Shown here: positions 47,516-64,000 of the stretch, piece by piece
Numbering within the stretch: position 1 is the stretch's first letter
Layout of the letters: the number at the start of each line of letters is the position of its first letter
Assembly (NCBI RefSeq): GCF_958979055.1
Contig: NC_084894.1
Coordinates: 935,001 to 999,000 of the forward strand
Length of the DNA: 64,000 nt
From: Alnus glutinosa
Lineage: Eukaryota > Streptophyta > Magnoliopsida > Fagales > Betulaceae
Reading direction: 5' to 3'
Notes under the pieces: generated by a model
What the model was told of the DNA's origin: nothing
Database searches by the model: none
Seen by the model: only the letters and a program-made list of their open reading frames with translations
Made by a program: the position numbers and the translations under genes

Positions 47516-47979
47516 GACTTGGTAATTTCACTAATTTTGTAGTGCATCAGAATTCGTATTCCATTGTACATGAGAAGCAACTTGTAACATAATATTTTCC
47601 GAAATCTTAACATCAAACCCACCAACACCGCATATTAAATAGATGAATTATAAAAGTACTCATAAGTACCTAGTCTCAAAATGCTTTCTTACTTGATGAA
47701 ACCAAACTTTATAAATGAATTTAAATAATTTCAATTATAACTTTACTAGTTCTTTTGAAGCAATAACTCAAATAAAGCTAGTGGTTTCCCCAAGTTGGAC
47801 ATGCTCTGCCACCAATGCGTTGCAACTAGACCACAAGGAGTTCACCAGAACATACGACTTAGGGCTAAAGCCTAAAGGCTTTGTTTTGAGTACTCGAGAC
47901 TTGGGGGATATATGGTTTAAGTGCAAGCTAGCATTAATGCCTAGTACTCACCGAGTGTCCTGCTATCAAAATTATATGA

Positions 47980-48133
47980 AAAATGCTAGAATTTCAACTA
48001 TTTTACAGCTTTTTAGCACGTGTTAACATGTAAAAAGAAGTTAAATTTCATTTTTTTAGGGACTGATGTTTCCCACACCACATGCTAACACGGGTCAAAA
48101 GTGGTAAAATAGTTATACAAGTATAGCATTACT
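47980..48133. mobile_element. MITE with about 55-bp inverted repeats
   Basis: The left end, AATGCTAGAATTTCAACTAT with TTTAC and GTGTTAACATG inside, is mirrored by the right end, which inverted reads AGTAATGCTATACTTGTATA then ACTATTTTACC and GTGTTAGCATG. Flanks AATTATATG and AATTACATT may be a degenerate 9-bp target duplication. Confidence 0.65.
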
Positions 48134-48371
48134 CTAATTACATTAGGGCGGAAAAATATATGAACTCCAGCATGAAGGCTGTAAAGTAAAAGGCAAACTT
48201 ATACAATTAATACAAATTTATCATACATGGGAGCACAAGTGTCTGCTGCAGCAGCAGCGCTCCTGAATCATTCTTTACAATCAACACAAAAAAACTACAT
48301 GGTGGTAGGGAAAAGAGAATAACGCAAAATCTCTTTCTTTCGAGATAAATTCCTTGCGGGATTCACAGGAA

Positions 48372-51300
48372 TCAAGATACAGTCCGCCCATAACACAAAC
48401 AAGCGAGATACAGATTCTTTTGCCACTTTTCCTGCATAAACCAGAAGCAAAGAAGAAAATATTTACTGCATCGTGTCTCCTAAAACTTGAAATAAAATTC
48501 AGATACATGTGCACCTGATAAAATAATCACAGATCGTATGCTCCCCAGTGTACTTACCTTAACATGGGTGCTTGGAAATTGGGATGTCCGTAAAGTTTCC
48601 TGAGTTTCGTCGCCAGGTTTGCGCCTGGGAACACTCAAGATGAGGGCAGCTTGATCCCAAGTTGCAGCTGTTGATGTAATTCGGTAACCACTATCCCAAC
48701 GCCTATGGATACCCTCACTTGGATAGAGAAAATCAAGCTCCACAACCTAGCCAATGATAGTATACGTCAGAAAAGAGAGAGAGAGAGAGAGAGGCAATCC
48801 ACTCTAAATTTAGTTAAGTACAAATAAAATTGACACAGAAAACTGGGTAAAGAAATTACGAAAAGCTACCATGCCACTTTGAAATATGGTAGTTTTACTA
48901 GTTTGTAAGGACGAATTGCAGACATGAAGAAAGAATGTTAAAAACATGATCAGTTAACCTGATAGACTGATACAGTGATACTTTATACCTTTTTTTTTTT
49001 TTTAGAAAAAAATAAGAGTTTTGTGAAAGAGAGAACAGCAATTGTTGAAAATACCACAAGCAAAACTCAACCTGATCACTGAAGCCAGCATTGCGAGACA
49101 TGACAACACCCCATCGGTGTGCAGCAGTTGCCATTGACGTCACATGGAACCCTTCTCGCCACTTCTTGTTTATCCACTTGAAGGGGAAAGAGTCACTTAC
49201 TTTGTAAGACTGCTGAGTGTATTGGGTGCCTGCAAAAATTTGGGTCATAATTTCATAAATTAGTAGCCAAAGATAATACTATCAATAAAAGCCATTATAC
49301 GCAAAGTTGCAGATGTAAAAAACTTATTAGTGCAAATTAAGAGCCTATTTTGACCAAAATTAACTTAGAAATTGAGACGTATTCTTACGCCTGACTCGCA
49401 AAGTTTTCAGGAGAAATGACATAACATGCACCAATTTTCAGGACAATGTAAGCTCACCCATCAATATCAAATAAAGTAAACACACCTTTAGACATAACCA
49501 CAAGGGAGCTCCCATTGTTGGCACCAGCAATAGAACTGATGTAAAAGTTCTTTTCCCATTGTTCCATGATCCATTCCTGTGTATTTGAACATCAAATTAA
49601 CTTATTGATTAGTAAGTGTATCTCATAAGATGAATACAGGCAATAATGTGCGTGTATTTGTGTGGTACGATAATTCACCTTGTGTAAGAAAAAAGGAGAC
49701 AGCTCATAAACTTGGCTTGTAAAACCGGTTCCAGCATCCATAATAAGTGCCCAGAGATTAGAACAAGATGCCACACAACTTATAAGAAGGCCATCTGCAA
49801 TTCCTCTCTCCACATGTTGTGCTAGCCTTGCATCAGCTACATTATAATGGTACCTAACATAAAATAAATGAGCAGGTCATTATGCAACATAACTGTGACG
49901 GAATTGTCTTCAACTAAATCTAGTTTCCAAATGCTTATTCTGTAAAGTAAAGTAAAGCAAAGTCAAAGAGACACATTTTAAGTTCTTAGAACATCAAAGT
50001 ATCCACTAGTCAGCAAAAGATAAAGAGGTGCTTCAGCCTTTAGTCAAGCAAGGAATCACAGAACTCCAAAGGCCAGGTGCCCCAGTAAGTACCCAATGAC
50101 AAGGTGTGGCACCCTAGAGTCCATCTCTACAAGGCCGTTTAATGTCTGTCAGATTTGACCCTGGCTTTGTTTGCAACTTGAACTTCTTAATGATAAGGGG
50201 CATATCTGTACTTTGCTTTGTTTCTCTATGGAGGAAATCTCTTGTATACCACCTGTTAAATAGGGTTGTACCCTTTTTTGTGTTTGTTTATAACATTATT
50301 CTTACATATCAAAACAGGCTTAGCTTAGTTTACTCAACAAAACAAAGTCAGGAGCAAATTCTAATAGTGGGATGTCGCCACTCAAAAGCTATAATAAGCC
50401 TTTGCCTTTTCGGCTCGTAAGATCATTATGAAATAATAATAATAATAATAATAACTGGGTTGCGCCCCTATGCGCTTTGATTGAATATGCATTACTTATC
50501 AAAAAACATTTGCGTAATAAGAACTGCATTTCAAGCTTTCATGGAACCATTTTATGCTATTGATTTGATACACTATATGGAACCCTTCAAAGTAAGAAAC
50601 TACAAAGAAACAAAATTGCCCCACCCAAAAAGAGGCGTGCGGGCGCACACACACACACACACATAAATAAAAGAACTCATTACAGCTTAAAAAGGAAAAA
50701 GAACAAGAAATTATTAAAGAGAGGAGGCTCACTGCCCGTTTCCAATTAAATCTGGCAGCCCACAAAGGCAATGGCAACATCAAACTAAAGATAATGGCTA
50801 AAATTGCTCTGATATGACTGAAAGATGTGAACACCGCAATGGAGGCAACTAAGATGAACCCAACAAAAATGAGCATACCAAGAAGACTATAATATGCAAA
50901 TTATGTCAAAAACTTTTGATAACAAGAATTCCCCTCGCATGCGGAGTACCAAGGTAAGGATTGGAAGAGGAAGGCTGTATTATATGGCTAATTATCAAGA
51001 TGAACTTTGCATAAGAGGAAAACCTCATCTCCCTGACCTTGATCAGTAAGTACCAAGGTAAGGATTGGAAGAGGAAGGCTGTATTATATGGCTAATTATC
51101 AAGATAAACTTTGTCCCTGACCTTGATCAGTATGTGTCAAATACGCAAAAGCTTACAAGTTGTGGTTTTGAATGAACACCAGAAACTTTCAATAGATCCA
51201 AAGAGTCAACTGATTTAGGACAGTGACATGAATCCAATAACCCACACAAAACTATACACTTGTTTCAATTAATTATTCAAACCATATCTCTTTGTACAGT

Positions 51301-54300
51301 CTCAATTAATAACATATGCATGGACGAATTGAAACTCAACTCATATGTCCAGGGGGAGAAAAAGTAGAAGGAAAGAAACAAAACGCAGATCTACCTCTGC
51401 TTCATTGGTAGCCTAGCATTGTAAACTGAAATCCACTGCGTAGCAGGAACTCCTAAACGAACCTTCTTCTTGGGTTGCCCATCATCTTCTTCTTCAATAT
51501 TCAACCTACCACGTTTTTGGCCAACCTGACCGACAAGTTCATAGTGGATGCATAAAAACAACTACGAATAAAAGAATAACCACTAAATCAGAGTTCATCC
51601 AAAGTTTAAAAATTACCAAGATTACCTTTTGAGCACCTTCAGTATTTATTGGCCGTAAAGCCGGATTAGGTCCGATCAAGCCCTCAAACAAAGATATTAG
51701 CTTGCCATAGTTAGGCTCCTCATCAAATTTCATGTTTACCACAATCTCAAGAAATTGCTTAAGAGGTGGGGGACAGAAGCAGCATAGCATTTCAGGAGAA
51801 GTTGCCATCTTTTTTTTGGAAACTAGAAAGGATTTGTTATCACCCTAACAAGAAAAAAAAAAAAAGGAGAAAAAAATGTTGTGGTAAAAAAAAAAAGCTA
51901 TAAAGCAACACTGAGCAACATTCACTCTAAACAAATAGTATATGTGTTAGTACCTGATAACCTTGCCAGGGCAACCTGCCTCGGTGGAGGAAGATGAGTG
52001 TATATGCAAGAGATTCTAGATCATCTCTTCTACTAGCAGTTCTTCCCAAGTGAGCATGGACACTAGCATATCGAACAGTTCCCCTGGGACAATGACACAG
52101 ATAAGGTATCAAAACCAATTGTAAAAGAGTCGTATTGCAAACTGTAGCCTGGAGTCAAACATTAATTCACCTAAACATATCAGGACGTTGATCATAATCA
52201 ACATGCTGCCCATTAGAACTATCTCTCCACTTTGTTGCTGCAATATCATGTGTTGATAAAGACATAAGAAAGACGATGTAAAATAAATTAATTTGAGTTT
52301 AAGAATTATATGAATTTACTCACCTAATCCAAGGTCAACAAGAAACAACTTCTTCTCTTGTGATGTAGATGGCTGACCAAGCAAAAAGTTCTCTGGCTTA
52401 ACATCGCCATGTACATAACTAATATCAAACAGAGTCATTAGAAATAGTGGAAATTTATATTATCAAAACAAAGTACACAGGATTGGAGCTATTTTATGGG
52501 AAAATTCAACATCAAAATTCTCCAGAAAATCAGGAAACCAACCTTAAAAATCAATTAAAATAATAATAATAATATTACCACATACCCTCTTGCATGCATC
52601 TTCTCTAAAATTGACAAGGACTCAACTGCTATGCAAGCGACCATTTCCGAGGACATACTGTGTAACAAAATAAAAGAAGAATTAAAATTGTATACTCATA
52701 TTCCTGAAAGATCCAGAAACAAGATATACATTTTGAGAGATAGAGAGAGGAGAGAGGAAGAACAACAACAATGTTAGACTAATGAAAAAATATATCATCA
52801 CATGTTAAAAACAATCAACAAAGAAGCTGGCTCACAATAGGAAAAATAAAAAATACAAAGAAGAAGATGTCCAGGAAACATGGAGATGTATCTTCACTTA
52901 TAGCAAGCTTAAAATAAGTTATTAAGATCTGTGCACATCTCTGGCACCCCCCCCCCCCCCCCCCCCCTCTTTTTCCTTAGGGTGTAAGAGAGAGGGTGAA
53001 GGCTGTATCATCATTTAGTTTTTCAGGATATATTAAAAAAGAAAAAAAAGGAATTTTTTCACAATGTCTCCAACTGCAACAAAAATATATTAACAGTTCA
53101 AGTGATTCTAGTACAGTAGACCATAAAATCTCTTGCAATTTATTTTAATGATATGGCTGAGGTTATTTTACTATGATATAAGAGGAGAGATGACAACCAG
53201 AGGAATTTAGGTGTTCTTGTTCAATAAAAATCCAAAAGAAAACCTCTATGAACTCTGACTGTGATATTTGATAACAAATGAATTCATGACCACTATGAAC
53301 CGCTCTTAGTCATAAGTCAATTGAATCAATATCAACCCCAAATAAATCAGTCTTTTTACAAGAGCCTAATCCTGAGGCATGATCCTCAGTAGCCTAGTTT
53401 AAGTCCTGCCTCGAAATAACTTCATTGACCTTGCCTCCAAGCAAGCCTCAATTAAAATTTACATCAGCTCAGCCATCCACTTATTCAAGCTTCAGATTTC
53501 AAGAAAACAGAATAAAATTCCTGGAGGTAAGGAAAGATACAAGGAATGATACTCACGCCTGCCCTGAAGAATTCCATACATCCCACAAGCTGGGCCCTAG
53601 CATGTCCATGACCTGCATATTAACTATTATAAAGTTAAAACAAGTAAAAATGGAGAGATAATAAATGTGGTTTGTGTGGACCATACCATTACATAATAGT
53701 CTCCTTGCCTCCCTTTGTAGTGTACTTTCGGCACTCCATGACTACCACCGAGAATGCTATCCAAATATAAATAAAAATAAAATCATAAACACACACACAC
53801 ACATATATATATATATGGTAAGTTAATCTAGAGGCACCATTAAAAAAAGGGCCCTACTTGTACACTTGCCACTCATATGGTGGGCCATAATTGCAGCCTT
53901 TGCTATTTCTGTGCTCAAATTTCAGAGCTACCTGATATAAGCACACAAATCAGGAGTTAAAGTCAATTGACAGATATTCATATAGATTTAAAGAGTTCTA
54001 GAGAATCTAAATTGAGCTAACCTCCATAGCCCCAGGACCTGCGGTGCGTTCAGTTCCACCTGAAACACGACGACCAACAAACACCTGACCAAACCCACCT
54101 TTGCCCAATTTCCTGTCTATCTTATATACAGGTGACCCTCCTACTGAGACCTTTAGAAAAAATAAAACAATTTTGATCAATGCACCCAACAAAAATTAAG
54201 ACAATAAACTCCACCAAACTCTTCAATAGATGCTTTATTGTCCATGAAAAATTGAAATCAACCATATTTCTACACTATATTTATCCATATAGGAGAGTAT

Positions 54301-55485
54301 AACTAAACAAATGAGAGGCATATGCATGCAGACATGCAATCAGAATGGAAACAAGTATGTAACAAATAACACATAAATAGGGACTTCAAAACAACAACAA
54401 ACCTTTTTACTTCAACCAATAAAAGAAACAAAATTCCTCAACATAATGATCACAAACACACTCCAAATCACGGTATTCAAAACTACAACACAACCAGATA
54501 TTTGCAAGCAATGCACTACACAATAAACCATTTACAGTAGAACCTTTTTTGAGTTTCTAACAGCAACCAAGCATAACCCAAGACAGACTAAAGCGACTAA
54601 AGATGGCATTCCATAGAGTGCGTGCGACCTCGCAATAGAGAAGATTTATTCAATTGCTGGTGGACGGGTGGTCGCTCCCGAAGTGCGGTCATGTGAAAGA
54701 TGGTTCCTTGTTGCCTTTTGTGGTACTTGTGGAGGAAACGCAACAATAGACAGTTCAAGGACAAAGAAATAACCATTGAGGAGCTTATTTCCTTTTTCTT
54801 TCATTCTTTGTACTCTTGGACAGCTGTGTTCCTCCACCATTAGTGATTAGTTTTAATGATTTTCTTGTTTTGTTTTCTTCTTCTTCTTAGATGTCTTTCT
54901 TGTATACTCCCTTTGTACTTGATTGCTCTTTGCGTTATTAATGATATAACTCTTACTTATCAAAAAAAACATACCAAGGCATCATGTTTTGCAATCATAG
55001 CGCCATCGCAATTAACCTACCATAGAACCATCAACGTACAACTACAACACCAACCCAATTCATAAAACACCAAAAAAATCAATTGACCCGCCATAGAACC
55101 CGTTTTTCGCAACAACAACACACACCCAGTTCACGAAACAACAAAAATCAACCATCGAGAACGCGCATACCTTCTCGGGAAAAGGCGCAGTGCTGCCCTC
55201 TTCCTCTTGCCCAGCGGCCTTATTGGCGCTCAACCCACCACTATCATCAGCCATCGGACCCTTCTCTTCCTTCCCAACAACCTTCTTCCCCTTCTTCCTC
55301 TCCGACCCACTGTCCCTCTCCGATATCACAATCACCTGCTGATGCTCCTCCTCCTTCTCGAGCTTCAACTTCTTGGCCCTCGCGACCGCCGCACGGGTCT
55401 TTACGTAGTTCCCAACCGGAGGCTCCGATCGCTTGTGCGCGACCTTAGCACGGCCTCGGCGGACTCCTCTGCGAAGCTCCGGCAT
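48372..55485 (-). CDS. MUT9-like / photoregulatory protein kinase (casein kinase 1 group), 16 exons
   Basis: Plant MLK/PPK kinases phosphorylate histone H3 (Thr3) and light-signalling proteins such as cryptochrome 2 and PIF3 in the nucleus. Exons: 55485-55171, 54150-54022, 53931-53858, 53756-53687, 53612-53557, 52657-52586, 52418-52324, 52237-52171, 52083-51954, 51844-51626, 51525-51395, 49853-49679, 49576-49486, 49229-49072, 48746-48558, 48431-48372. Phases close at 2031 bases, 676 residues. The N-terminus (1-105) is basic and likely carries nuclear signals. The kinase domain starts near 114 with the glycine loop GKGGFG (121-126), Lys152, HGDVKPEN (242-249; catalytic Asp244) and DLG (267-269), the usual CK1-group form. 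The C-terminal half ends [20 protein letters not shown], typical of MLKs. Length fits the family and no lesion is seen. Which MLK1-4 orthologue it is cannot be told here. Confidence 0.94.
50120..50506 (+). mobile_element. LINE 3'-tail remnants in MLK intron 11
   Basis: Two tail-like pieces occur in sequence: one ending near TTCTTACATATCAAAA (50320), and one from an (ATA)n tract (50431-50453) to ATTACTTATCAAAAAAC (50506). Both end with the ACTTATCAAAAA motif shared by the LINEs at 54969 and 61230. They are antisense to the kinase gene. No domain is preserved. Confidence 0.45.
50945..51132. repeat. Recent tandem duplication in MLK intron 11
   Basis: The stretch AGTACCAAGGTAAGGATTGG and about 46 bases after it occur identically at 50945 and 51049, followed by a near-identical stretch ending CCCTGACCTTGATCAGTA. 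Copy 2 lacks about 20 bases present in copy 1 and has one substitution in the aligned part. The near identity means a recent event. Confidence 0.9.
52947..52967. repeat. Run of 21 C (G in the transcript) in MLK intron 5
   Basis: Twenty-one consecutive C on the plus strand, so G21 in the kinase pre-mRNA. Such a run can form a G-quadruplex. Its true length is uncertain because sequencing of such runs is error-prone. Confidence 0.85.
54620..54969 (+). mobile_element. LINE 3' fragment in MLK intron 1
   Basis: About 330 bases match the end of the LINE at 60092-61230: a CGCTCCCGAAGTGCGGTC-like phrase, GGAAACGCAACAATAGACAG, TTGAGGAGCTTATTTCC, then the CTTCTTCTTCTTAGATGTC tail and ACTTATCAAAAAAAA. 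The reading is broken. It lies antisense to the kinase gene. The same family has thus inserted at least twice within 6 kb. Confidence 0.8.
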
Positions 55486-57217
55486 TGCTCAAACCCATAC
55501 AATAGGCGTCAGAGTCCAAGCCCAACAATTCGATCATTATATTGCTCAGCTCTCACATGGCCGAAATCGGAGATTCTGGTTTGGGGGAAAGCGGGAGGGC
55601 GGGGAGTGGATGAAGGATTCGGCAGAAACTGGAGCGATTGGAGGGAATTGGGGGTTGGATTTTGGGGGGACTAGGGTTAGGGTTTGGTGAAATTATGCTA
55701 AAAAAATAAAAATGGAAATGGAGAGATGGTCAGAGAGAAGCGCCGACTCGAACCGTATTAGACCATTTGATGGTAAGGGAACAGAGTGCCAAATGAGAAA
55801 GGGGTTTGGTGTTTGGTGGGACCCGCTGGTGCATGTTTTTATTTTATATTTGGACTACTCAAATTTTTTGGGCTGTTTGCAATTTTTTTGAAAATATTTA
55901 AAATTGCGAATTTCGATAGATTTTGTTTTTTTAAATTATGTTTTAATGATTTAAAATATGAGACAAAATTAAAAAAAAAAAAATTGAATTTAAATTCGAA
56001 AATACAAAATTTTAAAAGTATTTGAAAAATAATTGTTATCCAAACATGCAATTTCTCAATTTAAGTCTCATTTCTCAATCTTCAATAGCAACATCTCCGG
56101 CTATCCCTCCACCTCGACCCGCCTCCTTTGCCCCTACCTATGCACCTTATCTTCTGGTCCTCTTCCAGTGGAGTGACTTGCACAATTGCCCCACAAAAAC
56201 TCATGGCCGATCATAAGGTGGTTTGGTCACCCCAACAATTCATCATAGATCTCACATAATGGGCAGGAGTGGAGGCTAATATGGGTGTTACACGGACTAT
56301 CAAACCAATTTGTAGAGAATATATTATAAAATATGTAATACTCTTAGTACAATTTTTTTTTATTTGATTCCTTTAGGTCAGTCTGCCGTCGAAATCGAAG
56401 TATTATTCGATCCATATAGATATGACGCTTTACATGAGTCCGAGGTTTACTCAACATGGATAGATATACGTAGTGGCCCTACCTTGAAAGAGTTCATCAT
56501 CGTTAAAAACAAAAAGGGCTTGTTTGTTTAATATTTTATTAAGAGTGCCCTAATATATAAAATGTCATGTCAGCAAATGTTGTGGTCTACACCTTAAGAG
56601 TGCACGAATAAATCATGATCATGTTTATTGTATGATCTAATTGGTATGCATAAGTAAAATTGGTGGGAGTCTCAATTCTAAGTTGTCTTTTGTTTTAGGC
56701 ATATAAGATGTGATTAGTGGGAGTCTCAATTCTAACTTGTCTCTCAAGACAAGCCAAGTCATAGTCTAACACTAATCCTACCAATGAGTTTTATTCTTCC
56801 CAATAGGTGGATCAAGAATATTCTACCATGTAAATTTTATTAAATTTTAAGTTTTTTTTTTTTTCAAATTAAATGATTTGATTACACGAGTATTTGTTAT
56901 TTTTAAAATACGAAAGATATAACAAGTATTTAGATGATAAATACTGAATTGTTAAATAATTATAAATACTGATATGATAAAATCTCACCCGATATGCATT
57001 TTTTGCTCGAGAAATGTCGCCTTCTTAACTTGTACTCGCCACTACAAGAACAGTTAAAAAAGGCGAAGCCAAAACGGCTACGTTTCCCCTGCACGTTCAA
57101 ACAATGTTGCGACGGTGGATTGCGTGTTGGTGAACGTGAGGTCCTCCACGGCTCATTGTTCCATACAGGGTGTGTGGGTGTCTGCGTCACAGAGAGAGAG
57201 AGAGAGAGAGAGAGAGA
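55486..57217. promoter_or_regulatory. Divergent intergenic region between the kinase and the zinc-finger gene
   Basis: It separates the kinase start (minus, 55485) from the start of the plus-strand gene at 57218 and should contain both promoters. Bases 55486-55700 are G-rich and likely the kinase leader and promoter. Bases 55840-56930 are AT-rich without recognised genes. Bases 57000-57190, more balanced in composition, likely hold the other promoter and leader. No TATA box is evident. Confidence 0.4.
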
Positions 57218-62209
<4,992 letters not shown>

Positions 62210-62511
62210 GTAAGTTGTCTTAGCATGCCTCCCCTCGAATTCTTAGGTTTGATGGATGTGGTTTCCTAATATTATAAATTTGTATTTTAAATGCTGCAGA
62301 TAGAGGCTATTTATTTGACCACATGCAGGAGTACACTTCAACTAGTCGAACAAAGAAGAGGCAGAGAGAGTATAGACTACCTGTCACTCCAAGTGCAGCC
62401 CTGTTGATATACTGTTACTTGCCATAGTCGCTTCCGATTTGGGCTTGATATGGAGGACTGCAAGATGCCTTTTGCTTACTTACGCTGCTATACTTTGGTG
62501 TGCGCCTTTTG

Positions 62512-62881
62512 GTAGTTAGGAGGGCAAGCATATGCTGCTATGATATATATATATATGTCATCATTGTATGTGTTGAAGATGGAAACTACCAATATGACAT
62601 GATTATATTCTCTTATTTATTTCTATTATTATTCTGATTGTAATCTCCTACTAATTTCTTTCCATTAGTATTCCTCTCCTATTTAAACCCATGTAAACTT
62701 ATGGAATGATCATCATGGAATAAACGGTTTATCTTCTCTTCTCTTCAATTTTCCATTTTCTCTTCTTCAACATGGCATCCGAGCCTTCTGGGTTCTTGAG
62801 TTTTCTCTGGATCGGTAGCTAGGAGGACAAGTATATGCTGCCATATATATATATATATATATATATATCATCATTGTATGC
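62512..62881 (+). mobile_element. LTR-retrotransposon fossil (LTR plus primer-binding-site region) between two copies of a host repeat
   Basis: The LTR spans 62571-62772 (202 bp), starting TGTTGAAGA and ending TCTTCAACA, an inverted terminal match. Right after it, TGGCATCCGAGC resembles the initiator-tRNA-Met primer binding site common in Copia and TRIM elements. About 40 more bases of internal region follow. Flanking both sides (62512-62570 and 62814-62878) is a 60-bp direct repeat (AGGAGGGCAAGCATATGCTG-type, then (AT)n, then TCATCATTGTATG). A single LTR without a partner or coding region means the element is broken. Confidence 0.7.
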
Positions 62882-64000
62882 CCCATGCGGTACTTGATTA
62901 TTGCATTTCCCACTACAGAAGCTTTTAGTGATTTGAAAAATTAAGACACTCGTTGAATGGTTGACCACAAATTGGAAGCATCAAGTTAAGCACCTTTGTC
63001 TATTATGGAACATGGACTTTGTTACTGAGCTTTACAATGTATTTGAATTAAGTGCATGTTCTTTCTAGCATTGAAATGTACTTGTTCTATAAGATTGGTC
63101 TACTTGGTTTTAATTAGGATTTCAGGAATTGACAGTTCAAGCACGGAATCTCTGAAGCCTTTTTACTTGTGTTTCCATTTTCAACTCAATAGGGCTTCTG
63201 GAGTAGATGTAGAATACATGGACCTGGACCCTGGCCTTTGTCCTCGAAAAACAAAAGCTCCTCCACCCTCTGCAAAGCCTCGCCCCCATATCTAAGGGAG
63301 GAGGGAAGAGCCACCCCTTCCTAATTTACTCCTCTCCCTCATCTTCTTTCTCTGTGTGTTTTTTCTCATCCTTTTGTTTTTATGTTCTTAGCACTTTCTC
63401 CACCTATACCATCCACACACCTACCAGTCCCCACTCCACCCTCCGCCAGTCCTCGCTCCCACACGTGCATGCCAAGCGCTTGGGCCGCATGCGTTGATGC
63501 CCCTTTTGGTCCCCTACGGCTGCAGCAGATTTGAGGCTCTTCTATCTCTGCTCCCTCCCTTCATGTGGAGCCTTTTCGGCGCAAAGAAAATTTCAGATTT
63601 AAATCTAGCCACAAAAAACATTGTTCTTGATGTTATTTGACATTCAGTCCTTGAAAGGGACTCCCCTTCTATTAATTTTATTATTTCTTAGTCTCCCTAC
63701 CTCCTTCAGAAACTAAGATTTATTTGGTTGCCTTAAGCTGCTGGCAGCTTTTCCACTCGCTTCCTCAATCAACGAGGATTCTCCTAGGGCTGTGGAAAGG
63801 ACTTGCTTTGGATTTCTGTTAAGAATTGTGTTCTTTTTTAGTTTGTTTGTTTTGGTTTTGTTATTTTCTTCTTGTTTAGCTTCTGTATTTTATTGTAGTT
63901 CTGGTTTATATCATCTAAAAAAAAGGAATACATTGTGGAATGGAAGGGAAAAAAAGGAGAGAGAGAGAGAGAATGGATTAAAGGTTTTACAGATTGGGTC
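62882..64000. other. No supported gene; pyrimidine-rich and T-rich sequence
   Basis: An open frame at 63056-63295 ends in EYMDLDPGLCPRKTKAPPPS and then AKPRPHI, unlike any family I can name. The following 300 bases are C/T-rich. From about 63820 a T/G-rich stretch ends in an A-rich run at 63917, which could be a retroposon tail. A (GA)n tract lies at 63958-63972. Confidence 0.4.

Noticed and set aside
47715-48026. 103-residue frame in the intergenic region before the kinase 3' end
   Set aside because: It runs into a MITE at 47980 and has no domain or conserved motif that I recognise.
55083-55674. Long plus-strand frames over the start of the kinase gene
   Set aside because: They are the antisense of G/C-rich exon 1 and its leader; the minus-strand kinase reading is unmistakable.
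63056-63295. 79-residue frame near the right edge
   Set aside because: It reads like part of a gene or element (DLDPGLCPRKTKAPPP) but no splice-supported model or family could be given, so it is noted only as unassigned.

Overview
The window looks like nuclear DNA of a flowering plant, almost certainly a core eudicot and perhaps a woody one. The genes have GT-AG introns, the intergenic DNA is very AT-rich, and microsatellites, MITEs, 5'-truncated LINEs and LTR-element fossils are common. The proteins are plant families: dirigent proteins, an E-class PPR protein, a chromomethylase, a MUT9-like kinase and a lumenal DnaJ-type zinc-finger protein. I cannot name the species.

Bases 657-17640 are a tandem dirigent array. 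A unit of about 6 kb carries two dirigent copies, here called A and B, and occurs about 2.5 times: A1 (1621-2196), B1 (broken, 4751-5083), A2 (7563-8144), B2 (broken, 11386-11972), A3 (14406-14984). All A copies are intact secreted proteins and both B copies are dead. Every dirigent copy has the same palindromic MITE downstream. Both B copies have a Copia fossil upstream. A solo LTR in B2 alone, with an empty site in B1, dates events relative to each other.

Bases 17650-28840 are gene-poor. They hold two small three-helix membrane proteins with a shared HRAGGSPWGVA signature, on opposite strands (22657-23028 and 26640-26987), several MITEs, a tandem repeat and a LINE fragment.

Bases 28850-33323 hold a two-exon PPR gene on the minus strand and, divergently, a two-exon gene for a 78-residue protein that I do not recognise. 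Bases 34284-44825 (minus) are a complete 21-exon chromomethylase of CMT3 type; I reconstructed every exon and the frame closes at 819 residues. Two LINE-like remnants lie in its introns, and a triplicated segment and a long CT microsatellite lie in intron 1.

Bases 45060-48370 are intergenic and include a decayed plastid trnN(GUU) copy. Bases 48372-55485 (minus) are a complete 16-exon MUT9-like kinase of 676 residues. Bases 57218-62209 (plus) are a five-exon thylakoid-lumen zinc-finger protein of PSA2 type, 182 residues, with a LINE with target-site duplications in intron 4. The last 1.5 kb hold an LTR-element fossil between two copies of a short host repeat and otherwise nothing I recognise.

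No operon-like logic links these genes. Two chromatin modifiers (CMT3-like and MLK-like) are neighbours, which may be chance. The most distinctive structures are the dirigent A/B array with its layered insertions, the unnamed membrane-protein pair, and the GA/CT repeats that bracket the first exon of two unrelated genes.
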